Assembly (NCBI GenBank): GCA_032719365.1
Contig: CM064862.1
Span: forward strand, 82,457,628 to 82,521,627
DNA from: Prinsepia uniflora
Taxonomy: Eukaryota; Streptophyta; Magnoliopsida; Rosales; Rosaceae
Length of the DNA: 64,000 nucleotides
Direction of reading: 5' to 3'
The position numbers were made by a program, and so were the translations under genes. Positions 47,632 to 59,013 of the stretch are shown piece by piece (position 1 is the first letter of the stretch; the number at the start of each line of letters is the position of its first letter). Under the pieces are notes generated by a model. That model was not told the origin of the DNA and did not search any database. It saw only the letters and a program-made list of their open reading frames with translations.

Positions 47632-48561
47632 TCACTCAGACCGATTTGCAAACCTTTCAACCTTGTCATCCTTCAAATTCAGCCCAACCATGGCCTCCCC
47701 CAATCCGCAGCTCACCTCCGCCAGCACATCCGGGTCCCTGTAATGAGTCACCGCCTGCACAATAGCCCTCGCCCGCTTCGCCGGGTCACCACTCTTGAAC
47801 ACGCCCGACCCAACAAACAATCCGTCACAACCCAGCTGCATCATCAGTGCCGCATCCGCCGGCGTCGCAACCCCTCCAGCAGCAAAGTGCACCACCGGAA
47901 GCCTCCCCAGCTGCTTTGTCTGCATCACCAGATCGTACGGCGCGGCGATTTTCTTCGCGAAGGTGAACACCTCGTCGTCGTCCATGTTCCGTAAAACCCT
48001 AATGTCACCCATCACGGACCGCACGTGCCTCACCGCCTCGATAATATTCCCAGTGCCGGCCTCTCCCTTGGTCCGGATCATCGCCGCGCCTTCTCGGACT
48101 CGGCGGAGCGCCTCCCCAAGATTTCGGCACCCGCAGACGAAAGGGACCTGGAAATTGTGCTTGTTGATGTGGTGCTCTTCGTCGGCGAGGGTCAAGACCT
48201 CGCTTTCGTCGACGTAATCGACGCCGATGGCTTCGAGGATTTGGGCCTCGACGAAGTGGCCGATTCGGGCCTTGGCCATGACCGGTATGGTCACGGCCTG
48301 CTTGATTTCTTTGATAAGCTGCGGGTCTGACATTCGGGCCACGCCACCTTGAGCTCGGATGTCGGCGGGGACGCGCTCTAAGGCCATGACGGCGCACGCA
48401 CCGGCCTCCTCAGCGACTCGAGCCTGCTCGGCGTTAACGACGTCCATAATGACGCCGCCGCGGAGCATCTGGGCGAGGCCCACTTTAACCGAGAACGGCG
48501 ATTGCTTGCTTTCAGTGATGGCTCCATTTCCGTAGACTGCTACCACTCCGGAACCCGCCAT
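47632..48561 (-). CDS. PDX1.3: Pyridoxal 5'-phosphate synthase subunit PDX1 (PdxS family)
   Basis: PDX1 makes pyridoxal 5'-phosphate (vitamin B6) from ribose 5-phosphate, glyceraldehyde 3-phosphate and ammonia. The ammonia comes from the glutaminase partner PDX2 in a cytosolic dodecameric complex. The gene is a single uninterrupted frame of 309 residues, the length usual for plant PDX1. It is a TIM-barrel protein with IMDVVNAEQARVAEEAGA near residue 38, the Schiff-base lysine K97 in VMAKARIGH, and the second lysine K165 in MIRTKGEAGTG. The phosphate-binding glycines are in AAGGVATPADAA and GCDGLFVGSGVF. No transit peptide is seen. The lack of introns fits plant PDX1.1/PDX1.3 genes. The specific symbol PDX1.3 relies on its place beside the symplekin gene; the family call is certain. 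Confidence 0.96.
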   Translation of the reverse strand: MAGSGVVAVYGNGAITESKQSPFSVKVGLAQMLRGGVIMDVVNAEQARVAEEAGACAVMALERVPADIRAQGGVARMSDPQLIKEIKQAVTIPVMAKARIGHFVEAQILEAIGVDYVDESEVLTLADEEHHINKHNFQVPFVCGCRNLGEALRRVREGAAMIRTKGEAGTGNIIEAVRHVRSVMGDIRVLRNMDDDEVFTFAKKIAAPYDLVMQTKQLGRLPVVHFAAGGVATPADAALMMQLGCDGLFVGSGVFKSGDPAKRARAIVQAVTHYRDPDVLAEVSCGLGEAMVGLNLKDDKVERFANRSE

Positions 48562-48658
48562 TTCTAGATAGAGAGTGTGTGAGCCGTGAGGGTTCTAGAG
48601 AGAGAACGAGAAAGGGGCGGGGTGGCGAGGGTTCAGGGAGGGGAATGGATTGGGGGGG

Positions 48659-48665
48659 TATATAG
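48659..48665 (-). promoter_or_regulatory. TATA box of the PDX1 gene
   Basis: CTATATA on the minus strand, ~98 bp upstream of the ATG. This places transcription start about 65 bp before the coding region. Confidence 0.6.
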
Positions 48666-48669
48666 GGCA

Positions 48670-50678
48670 GCGTTTGAATGGTTCTAAGAGAGGGGGAGGT
48701 GGATGGTACGCGTGGTTGAGTCGCGTGGGTTTGAGTGGTGGGGTTGGGAAGTGTGGTTTATAGTGACCGTTGGATTTGATTTTTGTTTGGCAGTCGTGGA
48801 TGATGGAGTGAAGTATGTTGATTGGACGGCTGATAAGAGGGTGTATTTATAGCTATATGCCCTAATATTGTCCTTGAACTAACTGCAATAGCTTCTCAAG
48901 ATGTGCAACGTCTTTGGTGGTTTGCCACTTGGTAGTTTGTTAGACTCTGGGCCACGCATTTTAATGTGCCGAATCGTTTTGCTACGTGGGGACTGAAATT
49001 TCCAGTCGTTGGTGATAAAAATGCAAGACTCTAGCTGTGCAGCCTTACCTCCAACTCCAACTCCAACTCCAACATTAGGATTTGTTTATTTCACACAAAT
49101 TTGTGTAACATAGTATTCATTTTTAATATTAGAATATTGGGGAAGGGTGGTTATAATTGTCTTCCCTGCATAATTACTTAATGAAAATTATATAAAGGAG
49201 TTAAGATGAGTATTTGATTTGTAAAATTGTATTAATAATAAAAAAAAGCTATAAATTTGTAAGATATGCAATTTTGTATACTCAATACTCATGAGCCTAT
49301 GAACTTAAAACAATTTTGAGCTGCATTGTTTTAAAGTATCTTTTGACTACAGTCAATGACTCAATCTTTTCGCCTTGCAATACAACAACTTAAGTCGATG
49401 GCTAACACGAATAAAGACGCCTTCAACTTGCCCTCTTCATTTTTCATTATTGTATGTTATCATCGTGTTGTATTTTTTGGGATGGGCATTTAGGACGACT
49501 TCGTCTATTGGACCGTCTCTTTCTCCAGAACAAAGACAAGGACATGAGCAAATCTTTGTTCTACCCTAGCCTTCCTTTTTTTTTTTTTTTTTTCAAATAG
49601 TTTAGAATCTAACCGTTCTGTTATTAATAATTTTGATTTGAATTTTCATTTTAAAAATTCGTTAAATTCAAATTAAAATTATTAATGAATATATTAATTT
49701 TAAAATATATTATTAAAACAAAATAATAATAATTAAAAAATACCTAAATAAATACATATATACCTAAATAAGAATATAATAAAAAATTATTAAATAATAG
49801 TGTTTGTTTAATAAATTTTAATAAAATGATAATGTTTGTCATCTAATTCTCTACAAATTTAATATACAAAATTTTAAGTATTAATTATTCTGTTGTTTTT
49901 TTATTATGTATCTTTATTTTTCTTTTTTAGAACATAATATGACATTTAATAATTAAACCATTGAAACTCTTGCGCTCCAAATTTGGGAGGATCTTTCCTT
50001 GGCTATGGCCTATGGCCTATGGGTCCCTATGCCGCCAAAGACTGCAGTCCAATAAGTAAATCATATCATTCTAACGTGGGATGACTGATAATTAAGTACA
50101 GGCGGCGCACTGATTCACCCGTGGCACCTAAGAATTTATGTAAATCTTTATGTTGTTTGTGATCTACAAGGTCCTACCATTTTATACTCTACAACACAAA
50201 TGTGAGGAATTAAAAAAAATTCATGAAAGCTTCTACTGTTTTGGCTCACGAGGAAAGAACAAATTTTGGTGAGAATCATTAACTAACAAAGAAATGGGAA
50301 AATATTGGTGAGATTCATGAAAGCGGGTTCTCAATCACACAAATTATGCAACATAATTTGTCGATGCAGTGTGAATAGTGGTTAACAAAGAATATGCATC
50401 AACAACGTTATTACCACCGAAGAATCGAATAAACTGAACCCAACCTACAATGTGGGGGAAAATAATATACTTTGAATTGCTTATCCTATTTTTGGTGTAT
50501 TGAGGCTTTGCATACCCGAATATAATACCAAGGGAAGGGAAAGCCACTGTAAGACAACGAGGCATGGCTAATCCACACTCAAACTAGCCCGGTAACCAGC
50601 TAAATTAGCTTGATCAGTTCCATTTGCAGGCAGTAAAGAAATGGACCGTACCAGTGTTACATGGAGGTGTGTAATTAC
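48670..50678. other. Intergenic region between PDX1 and APD genes
   Basis: PDX1 promoter flank, then strongly AT-rich sequence at 49570-49960 with T and A runs and no feature. The last ~300 bases are presumably 3' flank of the APD gene. No coding frame here shows family features. Confidence 0.5.
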
Positions 50679-53629
50679 TTAAACTGTAAAAATCTTCCTC
50701 ACCTTCTTTATGCTCCTACGGCAAATTGGACAAGTAGCAGCTGCCTCTGCTATCCTGTGAAAATTGAAACAAGTAACCGGTCATTAAATTGGATTCTGAA
50801 ATAGTTACAATGGATGCAAAGAAGTGCAATGCAAAAAAAAAAAGCTAAAAGCACGCCAGATCTGATGGATGAAACACCGTTACCTAGTATGTTTTAAAGC
50901 TTATTGGATGAGCCTCATCCAAAATAGGAAACTAGTTTGTGGACTTGTTGCAGGCCAAAGTATTAGAGGAAGTATGCATTTAGATATGACATATATAAAC
51001 AGTAGAGAACAATACCTAGTTGCACAGTCAAAACAAGCCACACAATGCCCGCAGGGAAGGAAAAAGCAGTCCCGAGGAGCATCAAAGCAAATTGCACAAA
51101 GCCGACGTGTATTATTACTTTCGCCATCTCTTATTGACTTCCCTTCGAGAGAACCTCCTGCCAGAATGTCTTCAAGATCCCCTTCATCGTTTGAGGCGGA
51201 ATCATAAGATGAACCCCAACTTGATTGATCTTCGTCTTTGTACGAAAGCAATGGGGCTCTCTCAGATCTGAACTCATCATTTTGAAATCGTGTTTCATCT
51301 TCATTGTTACAACGGAACTTGTTCAAGAAGTTGATGGCCAATACCATAAGCAGAGTCATCCCACCTACATTATAGAAAATTAACATGGTAGAAGATTGAT
51401 ATGTAAAGGCATTATGAGAAGAATTGGGAGAATGAGTCTACCTATACCAACTAAATATGTAACCCATCTTGGTCCATATGACAGTTTAACGTACTGGTTT
51501 TCACTAGATACATCCTGTGGCAAACAAAAGAAACATAAGTAAAGGGTACGAACCTACTGAATACAAGTTTTCTAGGGTGAGATCTTTAGTTGATAATTCC
51601 TGAAGTTACAGCCTTACCTGTTCAGGACCAGGAGTGGTTAACACAACTGAATTTCCCTTGGGAAACAAAATTTTCAAACTACAGGAGCTATCCATGAAAG
51701 TACACTGGTAGTAGGCTGCACTTGTGTTATACAATAAAGCATTCACCGTGAAGTTCAATTGCACCTGTTCAGCATAAAGACAAAGCTAGTGAATAATGTA
51801 AATGGGTGGGAAGATACCATCAAGCAGCCAAAATATTCTTTAAAGCAAGATATTAGCATTAGGGCAAAAGGGAAAAATAGAGACCCACATGAGGAATACC
51901 GTCAAGCCCTCATTTGATCTTAAAACTCTATCATCCCTATATCAGAATTTACAGGGATTGTTTTGCATTCTTGGCATTCTTAATCTCACTCAACCCCTAA
52001 CTCACTCACTTTAGCTGTATGCTAGGGTTATTGTCAATAAACACTGCAACAGTACCAAAGTAAAAGTTGAAAGGATGCAAATTATTCCATTCTGAATAAA
52101 TCTCATATGTTCTATTTTCAATATAGATTTTCAATTGGATGAACACGTACCCTAATAAAGTAAGAGAAGAGAAGTGCACACTATATATAAATTTCAAGGC
52201 TATAGTTTCTTTGAACTTTTCCACAATTACCTCCACATCCTCTGTGTTCAAGTTACCCACAGAAACATAGTAACTAGCAGACTTTGATATGCCCTGCTTA
52301 ATCATACCACTACCTGTGAAGGAACAATTACTGTCATCAGTATAGCACTTCTATTGTGAAAAAAAAAAATACAAAAATCATATTCCCCACTTCAGTCTCA
52401 CCATGGATGAGGTTCCATGATAAAGTAGTATTAGGATATGTCGGTTCTTCAAGCCACTGAGCGAGGCCTTCTGTACCTGCAATGTGCTAGCTTCAGAATG
52501 CTATTGAGGTTGAAAGCACTATGCAATCAGTTTTAAAAAGGTATGAAAAAACTGCAGATAAGAAAAGGTTCAAAAGTAACCAAAAAAGGTAAAAAAAAAA
52601 AATAGAGAAATGTAGCAAGAAAAGTATGACACATAACTAACTAGTGCGATAATCCTAAAATCAAGAGCAAGCTATACATTTGGATGGGAAAAAGAAAGGG
52701 AAATATAGGTTTATACCTTGAGCAATTACAAGAAAGATAGAGGAGCTGGGAGAATACACGCTGTATGATATACTTATTTGAGAGCCCACATTTAGGAAAT
52801 ATATCCACTCCTGAAGAAAAATCACAGTAAATTATCAACCTAATCAACAACTAGAGCATAGAGGTTCGAAATGACACATTATTCAATTTTATGAGTACAC
52901 GAAACTAATATTCCACAAAAAGCAAACTTGCCTGATGAGAATCAGCTGGAATTGAGACGGTATGCATTTCGGACCAAGTGGTCTCAATATTAAGAGGTGG
53001 AGTATTATAGAAACCATACAGTTTGGGCCCAGGACTTGACATATTCAGCTGTACTACCTAATAAAGACCAACCAATAAACCCACCCAGTTTAATCAGCGA
53101 AAAGAGTAGAAATCAGTAAAAAAAAAAAATGGAAACAAAAACTACCTTTACAAACTGCACAAACACGGGGCTAGGTTGCAGAAGAATTGAACTATTAGGG
53201 CCAAGCTCTAAACTCGAAGAACCATACACTCCCAAAATCAAAGTCATCGATACTACAACATCAAATTACAATCAAATTTACGCATAATCGAAGAATTAAT
53301 CATTGTGTGAAATAAATAGACTAATGTGAAATTGGGTACAAACCGAAGAACCAAAAGGTGAGGAGGACGATGATGCAGGACCACGTGTCGTCCCTGATGA
53401 TTGACGAAACCTCATCGAATGGCGATGCGTTTGCTTCGTCAGAAGTGCCGATTTGGTGGTGCTCTGGATGCCGGAAATGGGTGTGCTGCTGATACTGATT
53501 ATGATCGTCCTCTTCTTCGCGGACCTGCGAAGCGCTCGAAGACGACGTCGCAGCTGCACCCGACGTGTCCCTACTGATGAAAGCACCAGGAGAAGAAGAT
53601 GAGGAGGAGGAAGATGACGGTACTTCCAT
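50679..53629 (-). CDS. APD2: RING-type E3 ubiquitin ligase, ABERRANT POLLEN DEVELOPMENT (APD) family
   Basis: APD proteins are membrane-associated RING E3 ligases implicated in male gametophyte development in Arabidopsis. I infer ten exons: 53344-53629, 53146-53252, 52932-53057, 52717-52810, 52402-52476, 52231-52313, 51618-51764, 51442-51514, 51016-51364 and 50679-50754. Together they give 471 residues without a stop. The start is MEVPSSSS at 53629, followed by a Ser-rich acidic N-terminus. A first membrane segment runs from DDTWSCIIVLLTFWFF into SMTLILGVYGS. A lumenal-type region with Asn-linked sites (LNFTVNALLYNTS) comes next, then a second membrane segment (WVTYLVGIGGMTLLMVLAIN). A C-terminal C3HC4 RING follows: CAICFDAPRDCFFLPCGHC, then CFDC, then CPICRR. 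The intron after exon 3 begins GCAAGT, a GC donor. Subfamily number rests partly on gene order. Confidence 0.9.
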
Positions 53630-54000
53630 TGTTGATAGAACTGAAAATCGTGGGAATTGGGAAGCAGAGAGAGGGAAAATTGGAGAAAACAAGTTCAGAA
53701 ACCCTAACCCTAAACCAGGGTGAAGGGTAACGCACCTGAGAGGGTCTGAGAAAGAAGGTCCATGGGAAGGCGGGTGAGTAACCGATCACTCTCACCAATC
53801 AGTCTTTCTTCTCCGTAGGAATGGTAGCTGCGAAGAGTAACGTTTTTTTTTTTTCCTTCCTTTGAATTTATTTAGCTGCGGTTCCTACCAATTAGGTGTC
53901 GCCATATGGCGCTTCCCCTGGCATGTTGCTCTATCTGCAGACTGCAGTACGAGACTGGAGACTAGAAGTAGGTAGGGGTATTACTCTTTGTCGTGTAATA
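53630..54000. other. Upstream region of the APD gene
   Basis: It contains the telo-box-like AACCCTAACCCTAAA at about 53699-53713, within the expected leader or core promoter. No TATA box stands out. Confidence 0.5.
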
Positions 54001-54002
54001 GT

Positions 54003-54165
54003 ATTTAGAAACGCTAGATTAATTATATTTATGAAATATTTAATGTGATAATTAATTAATTATGTCAGTAAAATAAATTAAATAATTTGATATTTATTTA
54101 ATATTATTTATTGATTGTCACATTAAGAGTATTATTAAATGTGATTAATTTAGTGTATCCAAATA
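54003..54165. repeat. AT-rich inverted-repeat patch, possible MITE
   Basis: It opens AAACGCTAGATTAATTATAT and closes with ATTTAATGTGAT-like and GATTAATTTAGTGTATCC phrases that are roughly complementary to the opening. Ends and target duplication are unclear. Confidence 0.3.
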
Positions 54166-54170
54166 ATATT

Positions 54171-54957
54171 ATTCAATATTATATGGCATGATTAAGAAAA
54201 TGAGAATCGGGCTAAACCAAAATCCATTCTCCAACTCTTTTGATTTTTATTTCAGCAAAAAATCGAATTGAAAAATCAATTAACAGCCCTAGCAGCAACA
54301 CACAAACAACTCTTGCTAATAAGTAGAAAATCTATTGGAAAGACTACATATAGTAAGTATAAATTCCATTTACTTATAAAATAAAATAAAAAATCATTTG
54401 AATGCATGAAATGAGAAAGGACTAAGAGTCCATTTGTTTATCCTTAATTTTAACTTGGAATAGTGTGAAACCATAAATCATCGAAAAAATTATGGAACTA
54501 CCATGTGACCCATAAATCATATAATGTCCAAGTTATCCTTGCTAATGATATTAACGGTGCTGATGCACACAATGTGCCAACTTAGGGTGTGAATCTTGCT
54601 CAGTCATGTGTCTTTGGGTAGACCTGCAAAAGTACTGGTTGGTCGGTTAGAGAAAGGCATTGGTGTGGTACCAGCCTAATGGTACTCCAACGCCCAAGTT
54701 AATGGTAGCTCCGTGTGTATAAGGAGTGATGAATAGAAATTAGTGGGTAGGTGTGAATAATAAATGCTTAGTTACATTGATAGAGAAAAGTGAACCATTT
54801 TGTATGGGTGTGATGTTGACAATAAATTTATTTTTCCGATGTAGGACAATGAGCATTCATTGTGAGACCAACACGTGGAAGAATGAGGTATGTCCACGTG
54901 TCAGTGTCGTTTAGACCTTGTTAGGGCTTGTTTATTAGTGTGGGCTTGGGTCCTTAA
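54171..54957. other. Intergenic stretch, nothing recognised
   Basis: Low-complexity AT-rich sequence, then mixed sequence up to the start of copy K. No supported gene. Confidence 0.4.
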
Positions 54958-55942
54958 TGTAACAACCCGTCCCGAGTTCACATAATTAATTAAGAACTAC
55001 TTGAAGATTATTGCAACTAATCGGGAATTAGTCGAGGATTTTCGGATGATCGACGTAAAATAACGATTTTGCCCATAGACTGGGTAAAAAGTTGACTTTT
55101 TACCCGAGAGGTCAAATACACGAGGACCGATGACTGATGACCGTTATGTAGATCAGGATGTTATGAGCCCGTAGACAAGTGACACGTCGAATTCGAATGT
55201 TGGACAGAAAAGTTGTGGTTCACAGAAGAAAAATGGCACTATTCATGCACACCGAGGAATTGTACAACTAGCTTGTTTGGATTGGTTCAAATATCTGGGA
55301 GGACCAATTAATGAGTGACAAGTGACATCCATCTGATTGGCCCAATACCCCAAATATTTTGAGTTCATGTATTTTCATCTCCTTTGTTTCTCTCTAACTT
55401 GAAACCCATACAAACCCACCCCAAAAGCATTTTCATCCTCTTCAGCTGAGAACAGAGAGGGAGAGAGAGACTAAGGGTAGGTGAGAGACTGAGAGATAGC
55501 GAGGAACCTGGTAGGCCCGCCGTGGACGGCAGAGGAAACCGTGAAAAAGGTAAACCCGAAACTCGTTTGGACTTGAAATTTGGTTTTCGATTTCTGTACA
55601 TTTGGGGTTGCTTCTGACGTTTTAGTGGTGTTCACTGAGCTCGTACGAGCTGTTAGGATAAAAAATTCAGAGGCGGAGGATGGCTAGACAACCCAGATGG
55701 GAGGTTGAAGTTTGGCCATCAAGACTTGGATTCGCACAGGTATTTTCTGAGCTCATCTTTGAGTTTTGAGGTTAGGAATCCCTTTCTGGGTGAAAGGCGA
55801 ATCGATGGGTCGAAAAATGGTTGAAAAAGGTGGCTGGATGATGGAGTTCTGGCCGGGTCAGGTCGCGGGTCTAGTCGACCCGTTGTAGGAAATCAGGTCG
55901 ACCCGTCGAGATGTAGACGATGATGATGTCATCGGGTGTCGT
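54958..55942 (+). mobile_element. GL family LTR, copy K, 5' part, interrupted by J
   Basis: It starts TGTAACAACCCGTCCCGAG. It keeps TTGACTTTTTACCCG, a diverged TGACG inverted repeat (~55139-55164), a broken palindrome near 55311 and a purine-rich leader. At 55942 element J begins. The remainder of K must lie past the right edge. Confidence 0.8.
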
Positions 55943-56119
55943 TGTAACGACCCGTCCCGAATTCCGGGATTAGATTAGTCACTAATCTTGATTAGCGAGG
56001 TTGAACGGTGGTTAGTAGGGCGGAATCGGACAAATTGTGCAAAATGACCATTTTGCCCCTGGTCGTGGGCAAAATGTTGACTTTTTGTTCGGGCGGTCAA
56101 ATGGACTTTGACCGATGAC

Positions 56120-56143
56120 CGTGACGTAGTTCGGGACGTCACG
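56120..56143. promoter_or_regulatory. TGACG inverted repeat in J 5' LTR
   Basis: CGTGACGT, eight bases, ACGTCACG: perfect 8-bp arms. It is present in most GL copies. TGACG is the core site of TGA-type bZIP factors. Confidence 0.6.
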
Positions 56144-57684
56144 AGTTCATAGACAGGTGGCACGTTCGATTCCGACATTCGTAGAGAAAGTTATGGTGTT
56201 CGGAAGTTGAGGGGTATTTTGGTAATTTGGCTTATTAGGGGCCAAATGTTGACTTTCTGACCGGGAGGTCCGATGGGCGAGGGCCAAGGACCGTTACGTA
56301 GGTATCATCGATACGAATCCAACGACAGGCGGCATGCCGAAATCGGAGATCCGACGACGACGTTATGGTCAAGGACGTGAAACGCGATTAACCGAGACTC
56401 GGAATAAAATAATAATATAATAATAAAATCTGACTACTTTAATCCAAACCAATCTGGACCCTTGATGAGTGACACATGTCATCATCTCCTTCCTTCCCTA
56501 ATTCAGGGATCTTTGCTGGCCATTTGGGTTATTCAATCATTTTCTCTCCTCAAATCCTCACCATCCATTCAAACCACAGCTTGAATCCCAGCCCTTGATC
56601 TCATCTTCCTTTATTTCTTAAACCCTCAGAACACATTCCTCTCACTTTCATTTTCTCTCAAAACCGTGAGCACGGTTCCCTTCCAAGAACAAACACCACC
56701 ACATCTCAGCCTCAACCTATGCACCAGACACGTCCAGACGAACCCCAGCCACCTCCCGACGACGGCCACCACCACCACGGCCGCCCTGCACGGCCGGAAA
56801 CCACCCAGACCCGAGAGGAACCCGATCGGCCCAAAATTGTCCAACCATCCAAACCTTCATATCTGGGCTCGAACAAACGCAGGGATAGGTAAACTGGAAC
56901 CTTAGGACGACTCAGACCACGACTGGACGGGCCACGGCGGCGACACGGCGGCGGTAAGTCTGAAAAACCGTGAAGACCCGATTTACTTCCCTGTTTCGAA
57001 ACGTCCGTTTTTGACGTTGAAATTGTTTGTTTGTTTTTGAGACATGTCCTAGGAACCTAGACGACCATTTTGGACCATGAACCACGGCTGGAATCTCGAC
57101 GAGTCGCCGGAGAGGATGACCTGAGTTCTCAGCCGATTTTCCCGTCAGTTTTCAGGTAGTTTAATCCACCTAGAAATGAGTTTGGATGTCACAGAACCGT
57201 AGAGGAGGTTATGACGAGTCCATAGGATCAAACCGCATAAAAAATGGTGGTCTGGAACTCGATCTGTGATCGGGTCAGGCCGCGGGTCGACGGCGACCCG
57301 GTTACAGACCCGGTTTCAGAACCCGGTACTGTAGCATGACGTCATCATTGTTGACCTGAGTGTTGACCTGGCGCGTGGGGGCGCGTGAAGGGTATTTTGG
57401 GGAAACTTCCAACATGACTTTTAATCTATTCGATGTAACGGACATTTTGGAATTGGTTTCGGGTCGATCGGACACCGTCTCGATAGTGTTCGGGATGTCC
57501 GAAGGTTTTAAATTAAGTTTAAAAATAAGTAAAAATTCGGGAAAATTACGGGACTTTGATAGGATGTTAATGATGAGGTTAGTAACCCTCTAATGTAATT
57601 TGGACAGGATTGGGAGTCCCGGTGATAGTGGTGTGGCCCGGGAGGGCCGGTGGCACGCATATCGAGGCACACGGTTAAAACGGT

Positions 57685-57696
57685 CTGTGAGTGGAC
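57685..57696 (+). promoter_or_regulatory. Left framing motif CTGTGAGTGGAC in J 5' LTR
   Basis: Contains the donor-like GTGAGT. Its exact reverse complement lies at 59002-59013. A GCATGC (RY-type) motif follows within 25 bp. Confidence 0.65.
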
Positions 57697-57917
57697 TTTG
57701 GTTTTATAAATCCTATGCATGCTTAAATGTGTTATATGGTTTATATACATGATTTCTATGATGGTATTTGTGAGCATTGATTTTGGATATGTTGCACGTA
57801 TTTCGAGGTGTTTTCCGTATTTCACGTATATCGGGATTAACGGTTTATTTGTGGTTTTGTGTGCTTGTGGTTAAATAAATAATATGATGAAATGGTTTTG
57901 AAATTGGAAATATGAGC

Positions 57918-58193
57918 TCGGGCTTGAGGCCCACTTGTTTTGGAAATTTCGGACTTGGAGTCCATTTGAGAATCGGGCCGGGGGCCCAGTTGGTTAATGA
58001 AATCGGGCCAGGGGCCCAGTTGGTATGAAATCGGGCTGAGACCCATTTGAGTTATATTATCGGGCCAGGGGCCCAGTTGATTTGTGAATTCGGGCCGTGG
58101 GCCCAGTGGGTTTATAAGTCGGGCTGCGGGCCCAGTTGGTTTACAAATCGGGCCGTGGGCCCAGTGGTTCATAAAATCGGGCATGAGGCCCAG
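57918..58193 (+). repeat. GGGCCCAGT minisatellite in J 5' LTR
   Basis: Nine variants of CGGGCCGTGGGCCCAGTTGG with AT-rich spacers. Each unit is self-complementary (GGGCC with GGCCC). Confidence 0.85.
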
Positions 58194-58492
58194 TTGGATA
58201 ATAAATGTGATTTCGGGTCAGGGACCCTATATTTTATAATGGTGATTTTGGGTCAAGGACCCTAAATGGAATTATGTGGTTTTATGGAAATTTCGGGCAG
58301 GGCCCAATGGTAATAATGTGATAAAAGGATTTAATAAAACTGTTTTCCATATACCATCTGGATACAAGGATATATGATGGTCTCCTCCAGATGTCTGGGA
58401 CACTGGGGAAGTCACGGTGCATTGCCTGCGAGGGGTCATTATACGGAGCAGCCGGACCGTATGATGACTCAGGAGCAGGATTGCTATGATTG

Positions 58493-58640
58493 ACGTCAGG
58501 GACGTCAGACATCAGGGATGTCAGATATATGGACCCGGAGAGACCCCGGGCAGCACGCGTAGCTTATGAAACCGTGAGATATGACGTCAGGGACGTCTAG
58601 CGTCTGGGACGCTAAGCATCTGGGATGCTGGTGATGGTAA
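58493..58640 (+). repeat. GACGTC / GGATGTC short repeat block in J 5' LTR
   Basis: Alternating GACGTCAGGGACGTC, CATCAGGGATGTC and CGTCTGGGACGC phrases. The same block occurs in copies B, D and I. Confidence 0.65.
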
Positions 58641-59001
58641 TGGTAAAATATGGATTAATGAATAAAATGGCTTATTGGTTGGATATGTGTTATGTGGTAA
58701 AAATGGATTATTGGTTGTGAAATGGTATGTCGGGTCAGGGACCCTAAATGGTTTCGGATTTTAAATTGATGTTCAATTATGGTCGTGGGTGGTGACCCAC
58801 ATGGTTTTAATATGTGGTGGTGGTATTCCACGGTTTTGGGCTGAGTTCCCACACTTGGTTTTTGGTTAACGGTTTTTGGGCTAAGGCCCTAATGGCTCGG
58901 TTGAGCAAACGTTTTGGTTACTGGTTTTTGGTGGCATGCATACGTTTTTATTGGAGGGCATAAATGTCTTATAAATGTATTTGGTAAACTTATTGGTTTT
59001 T

Positions 59002-59013
59002 GTCCACTCACAG
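59002..59013 (+). promoter_or_regulatory. Right framing motif GTCCACTCACAG in J 5' LTR
   Basis: CACTCAC resembles a branch-point consensus. It is followed by a T-rich run and CCCTTCAG/G, an acceptor-like end 23 bases later. Confidence 0.6.

Noticed and set aside
47743..48397. Long frames overlapping PDX1 on both strands
   Set aside because: They are shadows of the GC-rich PDX1 coding sequence in other frames.
53571..53798. Upstream extension of the APD protein beyond the chosen start
   Set aside because: The frame lacks an ATG upstream in the right phase; MEVPSSSS at 53629 fits the family's N-terminus.
56666..56905. Pro/His-rich 79-codon frame in the J LTRs and a related frame in copy B (19897-20262)
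   Set aside because: Some residues agree between B and J in one frame (for example QPSKPSYL), but B has no ATG in that frame, J has an in-frame stop upstream, and the ATG frame of J is not the shared one. The likeness is explained by nucleotide similarity of the LTRs.
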